DNA from: an uncultured beta proteobacterium
GTDB lineage: Bacteria; Pseudomonadota; Gammaproteobacteria; Burkholderiales; Burkholderiaceae_C
NCBI GenBank assembly: GCA_903832285.1
Contig: CAILAY010000090.1
Span: 1-64,000 of the forward strand
DNA: 64,000 bases
Direction: 5' to 3'
Part shown: piece after piece, positions 56,462 through 64,000 of the stretch
Layout of the letters: the number at the start of each line of letters is the position of its first letter
Numbering within the stretch: position 1 is the first letter of the stretch
Notes under the pieces: model-generated
Told to the model about the DNA's origin: nothing
Seen by the model: the letters and a program-made list of their open reading frames with translations, nothing else
The model's database searches: none
Made by a program: the position numbers and the translations under genes

Positions 56462-57297
56462 GCACTTCATCCCCATTGTCCATCAGCGTTGAATTTTTCC
56501 CGCCCAAGACGCCTGAAGGGTCGGACAAGCTGCGCGCCGTGCGCCAGCAGTTGTACGCGCTGCAACCCCAGTTCTGTTCCGTCACTTTCGGCGCCGGTGG
56601 TTCCACTCAAGCGGGCACTTTCGGCACCGTGGGCGAGATCCTGGCCGAGGGCGTGAGCGCTGCCTCGCACATCTCCTGCGTCGGTGCCACGCGTGCCGCC
56701 GCGCGCGAGCAGCTGCAGACGCTCAAGTCCATGGGCGTGCAGCGTCTGGTGGCCCTGCGTGGCGATCTGCCCAGCGGTTTTGGCCTGGGCGGCGACTTTC
56801 ACTACGCCAGCGACCTGGTCGCTTTTATCCGCGCCGAAACCGGCGACCACTTTCACATCGAGGTCGCCTGTTACCCCGAAGTGCATCCTCAGGCGAAGTC
56901 GCCGCAGTCCGATCTGCAAGCTTTTGCGGCCAAGGTGAAGGCCGGTGCCAATTCGGCCATCACGCAATACTTTTTCAACCCCGACGCGTACTTCCGATTC
57001 GTTGACGAGGCGCATTCCCTGGGCCTGCATGTGCCCGTCGTGCCGGGCATCATGCCCATCGTCAGCTCAACCCAGTTGATGCGTTTCTCCGACGCCTGCG
57101 GCGCCGAAATTCCGCGCTGGGTTCGCCTGCGCCTGCAGTCCTTCGGCGACGACTCCGCCTCCATCAAGGACTTCGGTCTGGACGTGGTGACAGGCCTGTG
57201 CGAGCAGCTCCGTGCCGGCGGCGCCCCGGCCCTGCATTTCTACACCATGAACCAGTCCGCGGCGACGCTGGAGTTGTGCAAGAGGCTGGGGTTGTAG
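56458..57297 (+). CDS. metF: 5,10-methylenetetrahydrofolate reductase
   Basis: ATG 56458 overlaps the tlyA stop. The 279-residue flavoprotein has ISVEFFPPKT near the start (FAD/folate site), the conserved VTFGAGGST, VALRGD and QYFFNPDAYFRF. It makes 5-methyltetrahydrofolate for methionine synthase, replenishing the methyl cycle drained by methyltransferases. It is the last gene of the SAH-controlled operon. Confidence 0.97.
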   Translation: MSTSSPLSISVEFFPPKTPEGSDKLRAVRQQLYALQPQFCSVTFGAGGSTQAGTFGTVGEILAEGVSAASHISCVGATRAAAREQLQTLKSMGVQRLVALRGDLPSGFGLGGDFHYASDLVAFIRAETGDHFHIEVACYPEVHPQAKSPQSDLQAFAAKVKAGANSAITQYFFNPDAYFRFVDEAHSLGLHVPVVPGIMPIVSSTQLMRFSDACGAEIPRWVRLRLQSFGDDSASIKDFGLDVVTGLCEQLRAGGAPALHFYTMNQSAATLELCKRLGL

Positions 57298-57318
57298 GTC
57301 GGCGCAAGACCCGGTCAA

Positions 57319-58212
57319 TCAGCGTGGCCGCGTCACCAGATAAATTCCCGGCAGCACCAGTATCAGGCCGAGTGCGTGGTACGGATGCAGCGATTCGCCC
57401 AGCAGCAGCCAACCCAGAGCGGCGGCGTACAGAGGGCTGAGATACATCGATACACCGACGCGAGCTGCGCCCAGTTCGCGTTGCATCACGGAAAACGCGA
57501 GGTAGGCGGCATAGCCGGGCAGGGCGGCGGCGAACACCGCCAGGCCGATTCCTTCGGGCGTCACCGCGGGGGTGCCACTGCTCATATATTCCGACAGCGC
57601 AAACGGCAGCAACATCAACACGCCGGACAAGCTGATGGCCGCCAGTCTGGCCGAAGCAGTCAGGTCAATTTGCCATCTTTTCAGCAGCAGGCAGTACGCG
57701 GTCCATGAGGCAGTGGCAGCGGCAATCCAGGCGTCGCCGGCCACCCATTGAATGGTCGACAGTTGAGACCACTGACCCTTGAGCACCACGTTCAACACGC
57801 CGGCCAGCGCCAGGCCAATGCCCAGCGCCTGCCAGCGATTGAGAGCCTCTTTCAGCCAAAGCGCCGACAGCGCGGCGATCAACACTGGCGACAGCGCATA
57901 GATGAGCGAGATGTTCAGAACCGTGGTGGTGCGTCCGCCGACATAGACCCAGGCGCCGCAAAAAGCCATTCCGAGCGTGCCCAATATCAGGTTGTGTTTC
58001 CAGTGCAGCACAAGTTGTGTGCGCTGGCGGCACAACTCCGCCCGTGCACCATAGGCGAAAGCCATGCCGGCGAACAACCAGCGCAAGAGAGCCAGCGAAT
58101 AGGGTTCGATCAGGCCGGGCGCAAGTCGCGCCACGAGGGAGTTGAATGCCCACAATGCGGGCGTGACGAACACCAGAACGATTGCCCAGCGCCGCCGGGA
58201 GGCCGCCTGCAT
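57319..58212 (-). CDS. EamA/DMT-family transporter
   Basis: ATG 58212 has GGAG eight bases upstream; a GTG at 58215 is also possible. The 297-residue protein has ten predicted membrane helices in two EamA repeats, with WAFNSLVARLAPGLIEPYSLALLRW near the start and MYLSPLYAAALGWLLLGESLHPYHALG at the end. It is not closely similar to the EamA protein at 49010. Substrate is unknown. It converges with metF. Confidence 0.9.
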   Translation of the reverse strand: MQAASRRRWAIVLVFVTPALWAFNSLVARLAPGLIEPYSLALLRWLFAGMAFAYGARAELCRQRTQLVLHWKHNLILGTLGMAFCGAWVYVGGRTTTVLNISLIYALSPVLIAALSALWLKEALNRWQALGIGLALAGVLNVVLKGQWSQLSTIQWVAGDAWIAAATASWTAYCLLLKRWQIDLTASARLAAISLSGVLMLLPFALSEYMSSGTPAVTPEGIGLAVFAAALPGYAAYLAFSVMQRELGAARVGVSMYLSPLYAAALGWLLLGESLHPYHALGLILVLPGIYLVTRPR

Positions 58213-58286
58213 CACCTCAGCTCCGTCCTGGTAGCGAAAGAACTAACTTTCATGACTCGGAGCACTGCGCGGGCGAAGCATCACAG

Positions 58287-59174
58287 TCAGCCGCCGGAGT
58301 CCAGGCTCGAGGTTGCGTTCTTGTCTTGCGCGAGGCGTTCCACCATCTGCGGCAGGGCCAATTTGAGCGCGGCCTTGAGCGTATGTGGCGGGTTGATCAC
58401 GAACACGCCGCTGGCGGGCAGGCCGGGCCGTTGCACTTCACCCGCCGCGTCGATCAGGAGTTTGCTGTTCTTCACCGTGAGCGTGGCGTGCAGCCAGGGC
58501 TTGCCTGCGCGCGATGCCAGGGTCTTGAGTTTCTTCGGCAGGTCGTGCGCTTCGGGGCGCGGAATGATGGGGTACCACACAACGTAGGTGCCGGTTGCAA
58601 AGCGCGCCAGAGCGTCAGCAATCATCTCGGCCACGCGGGCGTAGTCGCTCTTGATCTCGTAACTCGGGTCGCACAGCACCAGGCCGCGACGCGCGGGCGG
58701 CGGCAGGAATTTCTTGATGCCTTCAAAGCCGTCTTCGCGTAGCACGGTGACGGTGCGCCCGGCTTCAAGTTGGGCAATGTTCGCGCTCAGCGTCTTGGCG
58801 TCGGTAGGATGCAGTTCAAACAGCTTGAGCCGGTCGCGATCGCCCAACAGACCTTGAACTATGAAGGGCGAACCGGGATAGACGCGGCGCGCACCACCGG
58901 GATTGAAGCTGGCCACAAGGTCCAGGTAATCCTGCAGCGCCGGAGCCAGTGGCGTTGCAGGTGCCTCCATCAGTCTCAGAATACCCTCGGCGGCTTCGCC
59001 ACTGGTGCTCGCATAGTCGCCGTCAAGCCGGTACAGACCGGCACCAGCGTGTGTGTCCAGCACCACCAGGGCGGAATCCTTTTCCCGCATATGTCTGAGG
59101 ATGGCGATCAATACGGTGTGCTTGAGCACGTCCGCGTGGTTGCCGGCGTGAAAGGCGTGGCGATAACTGAACAT
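58287..59174 (-). CDS. rlmJ: 23S rRNA (adenine2030-N6)-methyltransferase RlmJ
   Basis: The 295-residue protein starts MFSYRHAFHAGNHADVLKHT, the hallmark of RlmJ (older name ComJ/YhiR), with the SAM motif LDTHAGAGLYRL. The catalytic N6-methyltransferase tetrapeptide is DPSY (169-172) where E. coli has DPPY. It methylates 23S rRNA A2030. It is divergent from the kinase gene. Confidence 0.95.
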   Translation of the reverse strand: MFSYRHAFHAGNHADVLKHTVLIAILRHMREKDSALVVLDTHAGAGLYRLDGDYASTSGEAAEGILRLMEAPATPLAPALQDYLDLVASFNPGGARRVYPGSPFIVQGLLGDRDRLKLFELHPTDAKTLSANIAQLEAGRTVTVLREDGFEGIKKFLPPPARRGLVLCDPSYEIKSDYARVAEMIADALARFATGTYVVWYPIIPRPEAHDLPKKLKTLASRAGKPWLHATLTVKNSKLLIDAAGEVQRPGLPASGVFVINPPHTLKAALKLALPQMVERLAQDKNATSSLDSGG

Positions 59175-59291
59175 GGCCTGATGTTAACGGGCCGCAGCAA
59201 GGGTTACACTTTTGCACCTGTTCAGTGTGTATCGAAGCTTACATTAATGCCTATTGTCGCTTAGCACTTTGTGGCGCTGCCAGCGCAACCC

Positions 59292-61046
59292 ATGACCGAA
59301 CCTGTCCTCACGAATCCCGCCTTTGCGCCCGTTCCCGTAAGTCATCTGGATGCGCTGCCCGTGGGCACGCGTCTGGGAGAGTTTGAAATCACGGCCTTGT
59401 TGGGTGTGGGTGGTTTTGGTCTGGTATATCAGGCAATAGATCACTCCTTGCAGCGCGACGTGGCGATCAAGGAATACATGCCGGCCGCATTGGCGCGGCG
59501 CTCTGCCGGCCTGGCGGTTACCGTGCCCTCGTCGGCGAACCTTGTGACGTTCAGCGAGGGGCTCAAGTCGTTCATTGCCGAGGCCCGGCTGCTCGCGCAA
59601 TTCGATCATCCGTCGCTGGTCAAGGTGTTCCGCTTTTGGGAGGAGAACAGCACTGCCTACATGGCGATGCCACTCTATCGGGGGATCACCCTGAAGCAGG
59701 CCCGCACCCAGATGCGCAGCCCGCCGCCCGAGGAGTGGATGCGCAAGCTGTTGTGGTCGGTGCTTGGCGCGCTCAAGGTCTTGCATAACGGCAACACCAT
59801 GCACCGCGACGTGTCACCAGAGAACATCTTCCTGCAGGACATGGGGCCACCCGTATTGCTGGACCTGGGTGCCGCGCGACGCGCCATTCATGAAACCAAA
59901 CAGCAACTCACGGCCACGCTCAAGTACAGCTACGCGCCGATCGAGCAATACGGCGAATCGTCGTCCATGCGTCAGGGGCCATGGACCGATTTGTATTCGC
60001 TGGCCGCGGTGGTGTACGGCTGTCTGGCAAATGAGTTGCCGCTGCCGGCCACATTGCGTGTGGTGCGCGACCGCCAGCCGTCGATTGCAAGCGTGGCGCA
60101 AGCCGCGCGCGAACAGTTTGGTCTGAATTATTCGGACGAATTCGTGTTAGCCATCGATAAGGCACTGTCCATCCGACCGACTGACCGCCCCAAGAACGCC
60201 AACAGCTTTGCGCGGCTGATGGACTTGCATGTGCCTGCCGGAATGTCCAAGTTTGACTGGCGGACCGATCTGGGCGACATCTATCTGCCGCCGCCAGCGC
60301 TGCAGCCGTTCGTGCAGACAGATCAGCTCACCACCGTCGCGATGCAGTCACCACCATTGACGCCGGACCCGGCAGCAATCGAAGAGACGGTCGAGATCAC
60401 CGAGTCCTTGTTCAGCGGTGGGCGGACCCGCAAGCCGCCGCGTCTTTGGACGATCGTAGCTGCGGCCGGGTGCGCGTTGTTGGCGGTGGGCACGGTATTG
60501 TTCTGGATGGGGTGGGATGAGTCCGGTTCGGGACCGGAGGCAGCCCCTGTCACCCCGGTGCAGGGTGCAAGTGCGCCAGTTGCCGGTGCTTCGGTTGCGA
60601 AGAGCGCAGACGATGTCGCTGGCGCGCAGCCCAAGGAGCCGCCGCCCGCGATCGAGCTTGCGGCATCCCCGATTCAGTTACCCATTGCAATGCCTGCGGT
60701 CAAATCGTCGCCCGCCCGGTTGCCCGCACACAGACCGCGCAAGATCGAACCGGTCAAGCCTGTGCTGGAGAGAGCACCAGCCATCGGAAGCGTTGCCCCC
60801 ACCCCGGTGTCCCCACCCTCAGCGGTGCGTCCTGAGGCGGTTGAGAGCCCCGCGCAAGGAACTGCAAGCCGACCCAGAACTCCCCCCTTGCCGCCGGAGA
60901 CGCCGCAGACCCGCTGCGCCGACCGCAGCTTTTTGACGCGTCCGATGTGCACCTATAACGAATGCCAAAAGCCTGAGTTCGCCCATCTGGCGATGTGCGC
61001 CGAGATTGAGAAACGAAGCCGTGAGTCGCGCGGTTCGCGCGACTGA
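59292..61046 (+). CDS. Transmembrane serine/threonine protein kinase
   Basis: ATG 59292 is preferred over GTG 59271. The 584-residue protein has a Hanks-type kinase domain (~28-310) with GVGGFG (38-43), VAIK Lys60, the catalytic HRDVSPEN (171-178) and DLG (191-193) in place of DFG. A single membrane helix (~386-409) separates it from a proline/alanine-rich periplasmic linker and a C-terminal Cys-containing tail (TRCADRSFLTRPMCTYNEC). It would sense an envelope signal and phosphorylate cytoplasmic targets. No cognate phosphatase or FHA protein is adjacent. Confidence 0.93.
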   Translation: MTEPVLTNPAFAPVPVSHLDALPVGTRLGEFEITALLGVGGFGLVYQAIDHSLQRDVAIKEYMPAALARRSAGLAVTVPSSANLVTFSEGLKSFIAEARLLAQFDHPSLVKVFRFWEENSTAYMAMPLYRGITLKQARTQMRSPPPEEWMRKLLWSVLGALKVLHNGNTMHRDVSPENIFLQDMGPPVLLDLGAARRAIHETKQQLTATLKYSYAPIEQYGESSSMRQGPWTDLYSLAAVVYGCLANELPLPATLRVVRDRQPSIASVAQAAREQFGLNYSDEFVLAIDKALSIRPTDRPKNANSFARLMDLHVPAGMSKFDWRTDLGDIYLPPPALQPFVQTDQLTTVAMQSPPLTPDPAAIEETVEITESLFSGGRTRKPPRLWTIVAAAGCALLAVGTVLFWMGWDESGSGPEAAPVTPVQGASAPVAGASVAKSADDVAGAQPKEPPPAIELAASPIQLPIAMPAVKSSPARLPAHRPRKIEPVKPVLERAPAIGSVAPTPVSPPSAVRPEAVESPAQGTASRPRTPPLPPETPQTRCADRSFLTRPMCTYNECQKPEFAHLAMCAEIEKRSRESRGSRD

Positions 61047-61175
61047 GCGGCGGTGCTCCCCGGCACGGGAGTGGGTGGACGGAAAGGCGAAGTTCTTGCC
61101 GTTTTGACTCAGGCAAAACCCTTGGTTGGGCTATGCGAGAATCAATCCAGACCTCGCACCACCGGCCTCAACATC

Positions 61176-61841
61176 ATGTCTGATACTGAAAAACGTTCCT
61201 CTGCTGATACCGCCGATACCGATGCGGCAAGCCCTGCACGAAAGCGCCCGAAGCCGGGCGAGCGGCGTGGCCAAATCCTCCAGGCACTGGGCACGATGTT
61301 GGAGCAGCCTGGCGCGGAACGCGTCACCACGGCAGCCCTGGCTGCCAAGTTGGAAGTGAGCGAAGCCGCGTTGTACCGGCACTTCGCCAGCAAGGCGCAG
61401 ATGTTCGAGGGCTTGATCGAATTCATTGAGCAGACCGTGTTTACGCTGGTGAACCAGATCATCGAGCGCGAGGCCGATTCAGGCGCCTCGCCGGCGGACG
61501 CCGGGGTGCGCCAGGTATCGCGCATCGTTGCCATGCTGATGCAGTTTGGCGAGAAGAACCCCGGCATGACCCGTGTGATGGTCGGTGACGCCCTGGTGTT
61601 TGAAAACGAGCGTCTGCAACAGCGCATGAATCAGTTCTTCGACAAGATTGAAGCCACCTTCAAACAGTGCCTGCGACCGGTGTCCGAGGCCAGCGGCTGT
61701 GCCTCACCCACGGTTGATGCGCAAGTGCGCGCCTCGGTGTTGACGGCCTTTGCCGCTGGCCGCCTGCAGCGTTTTGCGCGCTCCGGTTTCAAGCGGGCGC
61801 CCTCGGAACATCTGGACTTGAGTCTGCAACGGATGCTTTAA
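61176..61841 (+). CDS. slmA: TetR-family nucleoid occlusion factor SlmA
   Basis: The 221-residue protein has a ~30-residue flexible N-terminus, a TetR helix-turn-helix (QILQALGTMLEQPG to VSEAALYRHFASKAQMFEGLIEF) and the SlmA-type C-terminal domain (RIVAMLMQFGEKNPGMTRVMVGDALVFENERL). SlmA binds DNA and FtsZ and keeps Z rings off the nucleoid. Identity of function in betaproteobacteria is inferred from family similarity. It is 4 bp ahead of the FAH-family gene. Confidence 0.9.
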   Translation: MSDTEKRSSADTADTDAASPARKRPKPGERRGQILQALGTMLEQPGAERVTTAALAAKLEVSEAALYRHFASKAQMFEGLIEFIEQTVFTLVNQIIEREADSGASPADAGVRQVSRIVAMLMQFGEKNPGMTRVMVGDALVFENERLQQRMNQFFDKIEATFKQCLRPVSEASGCASPTVDAQVRASVLTAFAAGRLQRFARSGFKRAPSEHLDLSLQRML

Positions 61842-61845
61842 GCCC

Positions 61846-62694
61846 ATGAAACTCGTGCGCTACGGCAACCCCGGCAAAGAAAAACCTGGACTCATCGACG
61901 CTGTGGGACAGCTGCGCGACCTGAGCGCGGTGCTACCGGACATCGGCCCGGCGCAGTTGGGTGACGCGGCGCTGGCGAAACTGCGCAAACTCAGGACGGA
62001 CAAGCTGCCGCGGGTGCGTGGCACGCCGCGCATCGGCTGCCCGGTCAACCGCATTGGGAAGTTCATCGCCATCGGCCTTAACTACTCCGACCACGCCGCC
62101 GAAGCGGGCATGGCCATTCCCAAAGAGCCCATCATTTTCATGAAGGCCACCAGTTGCATCCAGGGTCCGAACGACCCGGTGATGCTGCCCAGGGGTTCGC
62201 TCAAGACCGATTGGGAAGTTGAGTTGGGCATCATCATCGGAACCTATGCGCGCTACGTCTCGCAAAAAGATGCGCTCAATTTTGTCGTGGGCTATTGCCT
62301 GGCGAACGACGTGAGCGAGCGCGAATTTCAGCTGGAACGTGGTCCACAATGGGACAAGGGCAAGGGCTGCGATACCTTTGGACCGCTGGGTCCCTGGCTA
62401 GTGACGCGCGATGAATTTCCCGATCCTCAAAAGCGTCCCATGTGGCTCGACCTGAACGGCCAGCGCCAGCAAAGCGGTAACACCAAAACCATGATTTTTG
62501 GCGTGGCCAAACTGGTGAGCTATGTGAGTCAGTTCATGACGTTGCTGCCGGGCGACGTCATCATCACCGGCACCCCGCCGGGCGTGGGCATGGGCCACAA
62601 GCCGCCGCTGTATCTGAAAGAGGGCGACGTGATGACGCTCGGGATAGAAGGTCTGGGCGAGCAGCGGCAATTGGTGGTGCCCTTCAAGCGCTGA
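61846..62694 (+). CDS. Fumarylacetoacetate hydrolase family enzyme
   Basis: The 282-residue protein has a short N-domain (MKLVRYGNPGKEKPGLIDA) and the FAH barrel with its metal-binding acidic residues in KTDWEVELGIIIG (Glu-x-Glu) and YCLANDVSERE (Asp), followed by ITGTPPGVGMG. The N-terminus matches ureidoglycolate lyase-like and 2,4-diketo-3-deoxy-acid hydrolase-like members. Together with the convergent HpcH/HpaI aldolase gene it suggests sugar acid or aromatic acid breakdown. Confidence 0.92.
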   Translation: MKLVRYGNPGKEKPGLIDAVGQLRDLSAVLPDIGPAQLGDAALAKLRKLRTDKLPRVRGTPRIGCPVNRIGKFIAIGLNYSDHAAEAGMAIPKEPIIFMKATSCIQGPNDPVMLPRGSLKTDWEVELGIIIGTYARYVSQKDALNFVVGYCLANDVSEREFQLERGPQWDKGKGCDTFGPLGPWLVTRDEFPDPQKRPMWLDLNGQRQQSGNTKTMIFGVAKLVSYVSQFMTLLPGDVIITGTPPGVGMGHKPPLYLKEGDVMTLGIEGLGEQRQLVVPFKR

Positions 62695-63465
62695 TCAGTC
62701 GGCCTTCTTGAAGCTCGCAGCCAGCGCGCGTGCATGCCGCGCCAGCAACACGGTGTCCAAGCCCACAGCCACAAACGTGGCGCCCAGCGCCAGATAGTGC
62801 CGCGCTTGGTGCTCGTCCGAAGTCAGGATGCCGGCGGCTTTGCCGGCGCGCACGATGCGCACAATGGCATCGTCGATTGCGGCCTGCACTTGCGGGTGGT
62901 TCGGATTGCCCACGTGGCCCATGGACGCCGACAGGTCCGCCGGTCCGATAAAAATGCCATCGACTCCGTCCAATGCAGCGATGGCGTCCAGGTTGCGCAG
63001 CGCAGTGCTGGTTTCGGCCTGCACCAGCAAACACACCTGATCGTTGGCTTCGAACGCATAGCGCGGGTACAGACCCCAGCGTGAAGCGCGGCTGCCTGCC
63101 ATGCCGCGTATTCCGTGCGGCGGGTAACGCATGGCCTGCACCAGGCGGGCGGTCTGCTCGGCGGTATCCACCATGGGCACGAGCAGCGTCTGCAGCCCCA
63201 GATCCAGGTATTGCTTGATCAGCGCAGTGTCACCCACCGGCACGCGGGCGATCGCGTGTGTTCCCGGATAGCCCGCGATGGTCTGCGCCTGGTCACGCAG
63301 GCTGCGCAGATCGTTGGGCGTGTGCTCGCCGTCCAGCAGCAGCCAGTCAAAGCCGGCCGTGGCGCAGATCTCGGTGGCACTGTTGTCTGTCAGCCCGAGC
63401 CACAGGCCGATCTGCTGTTGGCGCTGACGCAGGGCCTGCTTGAAGGGATTGATGGGGGTCTGCAT
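62695..63465 (-). CDS. HpcH/HpaI-family class II aldolase
   Basis: ATG 63465 has GAGG at good spacing. The 256-residue protein starts [20 protein letters not shown] and shows the family pattern: [14 protein letters not shown] (Asp/Glu/His of the metal site), [56 protein letters not shown] and the LTSDEHQ loop. It cleaves 4-hydroxy-2-oxo acids to pyruvate or an aldehyde. The stop touches the FAH-family gene stop with no bases between. Confidence 0.94.
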   Translation of the reverse strand: MQTPINPFKQALRQRQQQIGLWLGLTDNSATEICATAGFDWLLLDGEHTPNDLRSLRDQAQTIAGYPGTHAIARVPVGDTALIKQYLDLGLQTLLVPMVDTAEQTARLVQAMRYPPHGIRGMAGSRASRWGLYPRYAFEANDQVCLLVQAETSTALRNLDAIAALDGVDGIFIGPADLSASMGHVGNPNHPQVQAAIDDAIVRIVRAGKAAGILTSDEHQARHYLALGATFVAVGLDTVLLARHARALAASFKKAD

Positions 63466-63531
63466 GAAAACTGCCTCGTGAAGTCGTTGGGGGTGCGATT
63501 TGGGGGCTCGCTGAGCCCTTATCATAGGCCG

Positions 63532-64000
63532 ATGACATTCCCCACATCCCTTGAAAATCTGCGCGTTGTGTCGCAGCGGGCGCTGCCGCCGCCTTCCGCC
63601 CTGCACGAAGAAATCCCGGCCAGCGCGGTCGTCACGCAAACGGTGAGCACGGCGCGCCGCGCCCTGGCCGACATTCTGGACGGACGTGATTCGCGCTTGC
63701 TCGTGGTGGTGGGGCCGTGTTCCATTCACGACCCGAAGGCGGCGATGGAATACGCGCAACGCCTCAAGGGGCTGGCGGACGAATTGGCTGGACAGATGCT
63801 GATCGTGATGCGCGTGTATTTTGAAAAGCCGCGTACCACGGTCGGATGGAAAGGCCTTATCAACGACCCGCGCATGGATGACTCGTTCCACATCGAGGAG
63901 GGTATGCGGCTGGCGCGCCAACTACTGGTGGACATCAACGCGCTCGGTCTGCCGTGTGGCACCGAGGCGCTGGACCCGATCACGCCGCAATACCTGGGCG
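63532..64000 (+). CDS. 3-deoxy-7-phosphoheptulonate synthase, 3' end outside window
   Basis: From ATG 63532 the visible ~156 residues match class I DAHP synthase: [21 protein letters not shown] (metal Cys), [17 protein letters not shown] and [17 protein letters not shown]. The enzyme condenses PEP and erythrose-4-phosphate at the head of the shikimate pathway. Which feedback class (aroF, aroG or aroH) it is cannot be told from this part. Confidence 0.95.
   Translation, partial: MTFPTSLENLRVVSQRALPPPSALHEEIPASAVVTQTVSTARRALADILDGRDSRLLVVVGPCSIHDPKAAMEYAQRLKGLADELAGQMLIVMRVYFEKPRTTVGWKGLINDPRMDDSFHIEEGMRLARQLLVDINALGLPCGTEALDPITPQYLG

Noticed and set aside
63466-63921. N-terminal extension of the aldolase frame over the DAHP synthase gene
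   Set aside because: The HpaI-type N-terminus begins at 63465 with a ribosome site; the extension is antisense to DAHP synthase codons.

Overview
The window is GC-rich, densely packed chromosomal DNA of a betaproteobacterium. The gene set (DUF1631, DUF3422, DUF2844/DUF3443, RsmB-type methyltransferase, SlmA-type TetR, PimC/PimD-like acyl-CoA dehydrogenases, SAH riboswitch upstream of ahcY) points to Burkholderiales, most likely Comamonadaceae. A multiheme cytochrome locus and an RquA-like methyltransferase would fit a Rhodoferax-like respiratory generalist, but that genus is inference. No tRNA, rRNA, insertion sequence, integrase or CRISPR array was recognised.

1-13708 is the most unusual part. 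It holds the 3' end of a giant c-type cytochrome built from ~268-residue heptaheme tandem repeats (35 CxxCH motifs visible). An outer-membrane beta-barrel with a periplasmic TPR front end follows, then a CcmI/CycH-like protein, a DUF2844/DUF3443 pair, a long TonB-like protein, a second CcmI-like protein, and a membrane-tethered ferredoxin-flavoprotein. Genes from 4128 to 11409 overlap or nearly touch, so they look like one operon. Together they read as an electron-transfer route from a reductase at the inner membrane to an outer-membrane conduit. The DUF3443 protein shows every landmark of a pepsin-like aspartic protease. The flavoprotein looks circularly permuted and lacks one cysteine in each Fe-S motif.

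13784-22972 carries a fatty acid desaturase, ExbB/ExbD (candidate motor for the TonB-like protein), an RsmB-type methyltransferase, a membrane-anchored hemerythrin, a NinX-family protein, purN and yceH in divergent orientation, and two paired acyl-CoA dehydrogenases. 23009-35151 is all on the minus strand: two tandem DUF1631 paralogues, an RND efflux pump with its adaptor, and mutS.

35289-43718 has a serine hydrolase, a TatD nuclease, a small cassette of an unknown membrane protein with an alpha/beta hydrolase and a spermidine-synthase-like protein, a lone GspE/PilB-type ATPase, DUF3422 and an FKBP. 43868-54048 has the RquA-like methyltransferase, two lipoproteins, a gamma-glutamyltransferase-family enzyme, an EamA transporter, an atypical SDR, a YdcF protein and an exported GH133-type debranching enzyme.

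54067-57297 is a clear methyl-cycle operon: SAH riboswitch, ahcY, tlyA, metF. The remainder holds an EamA transporter, rlmJ, a transmembrane Ser/Thr kinase, slmA, a FAH-family enzyme, an HpcH/HpaI aldolase and the start of a DAHP synthase gene that runs off the window.
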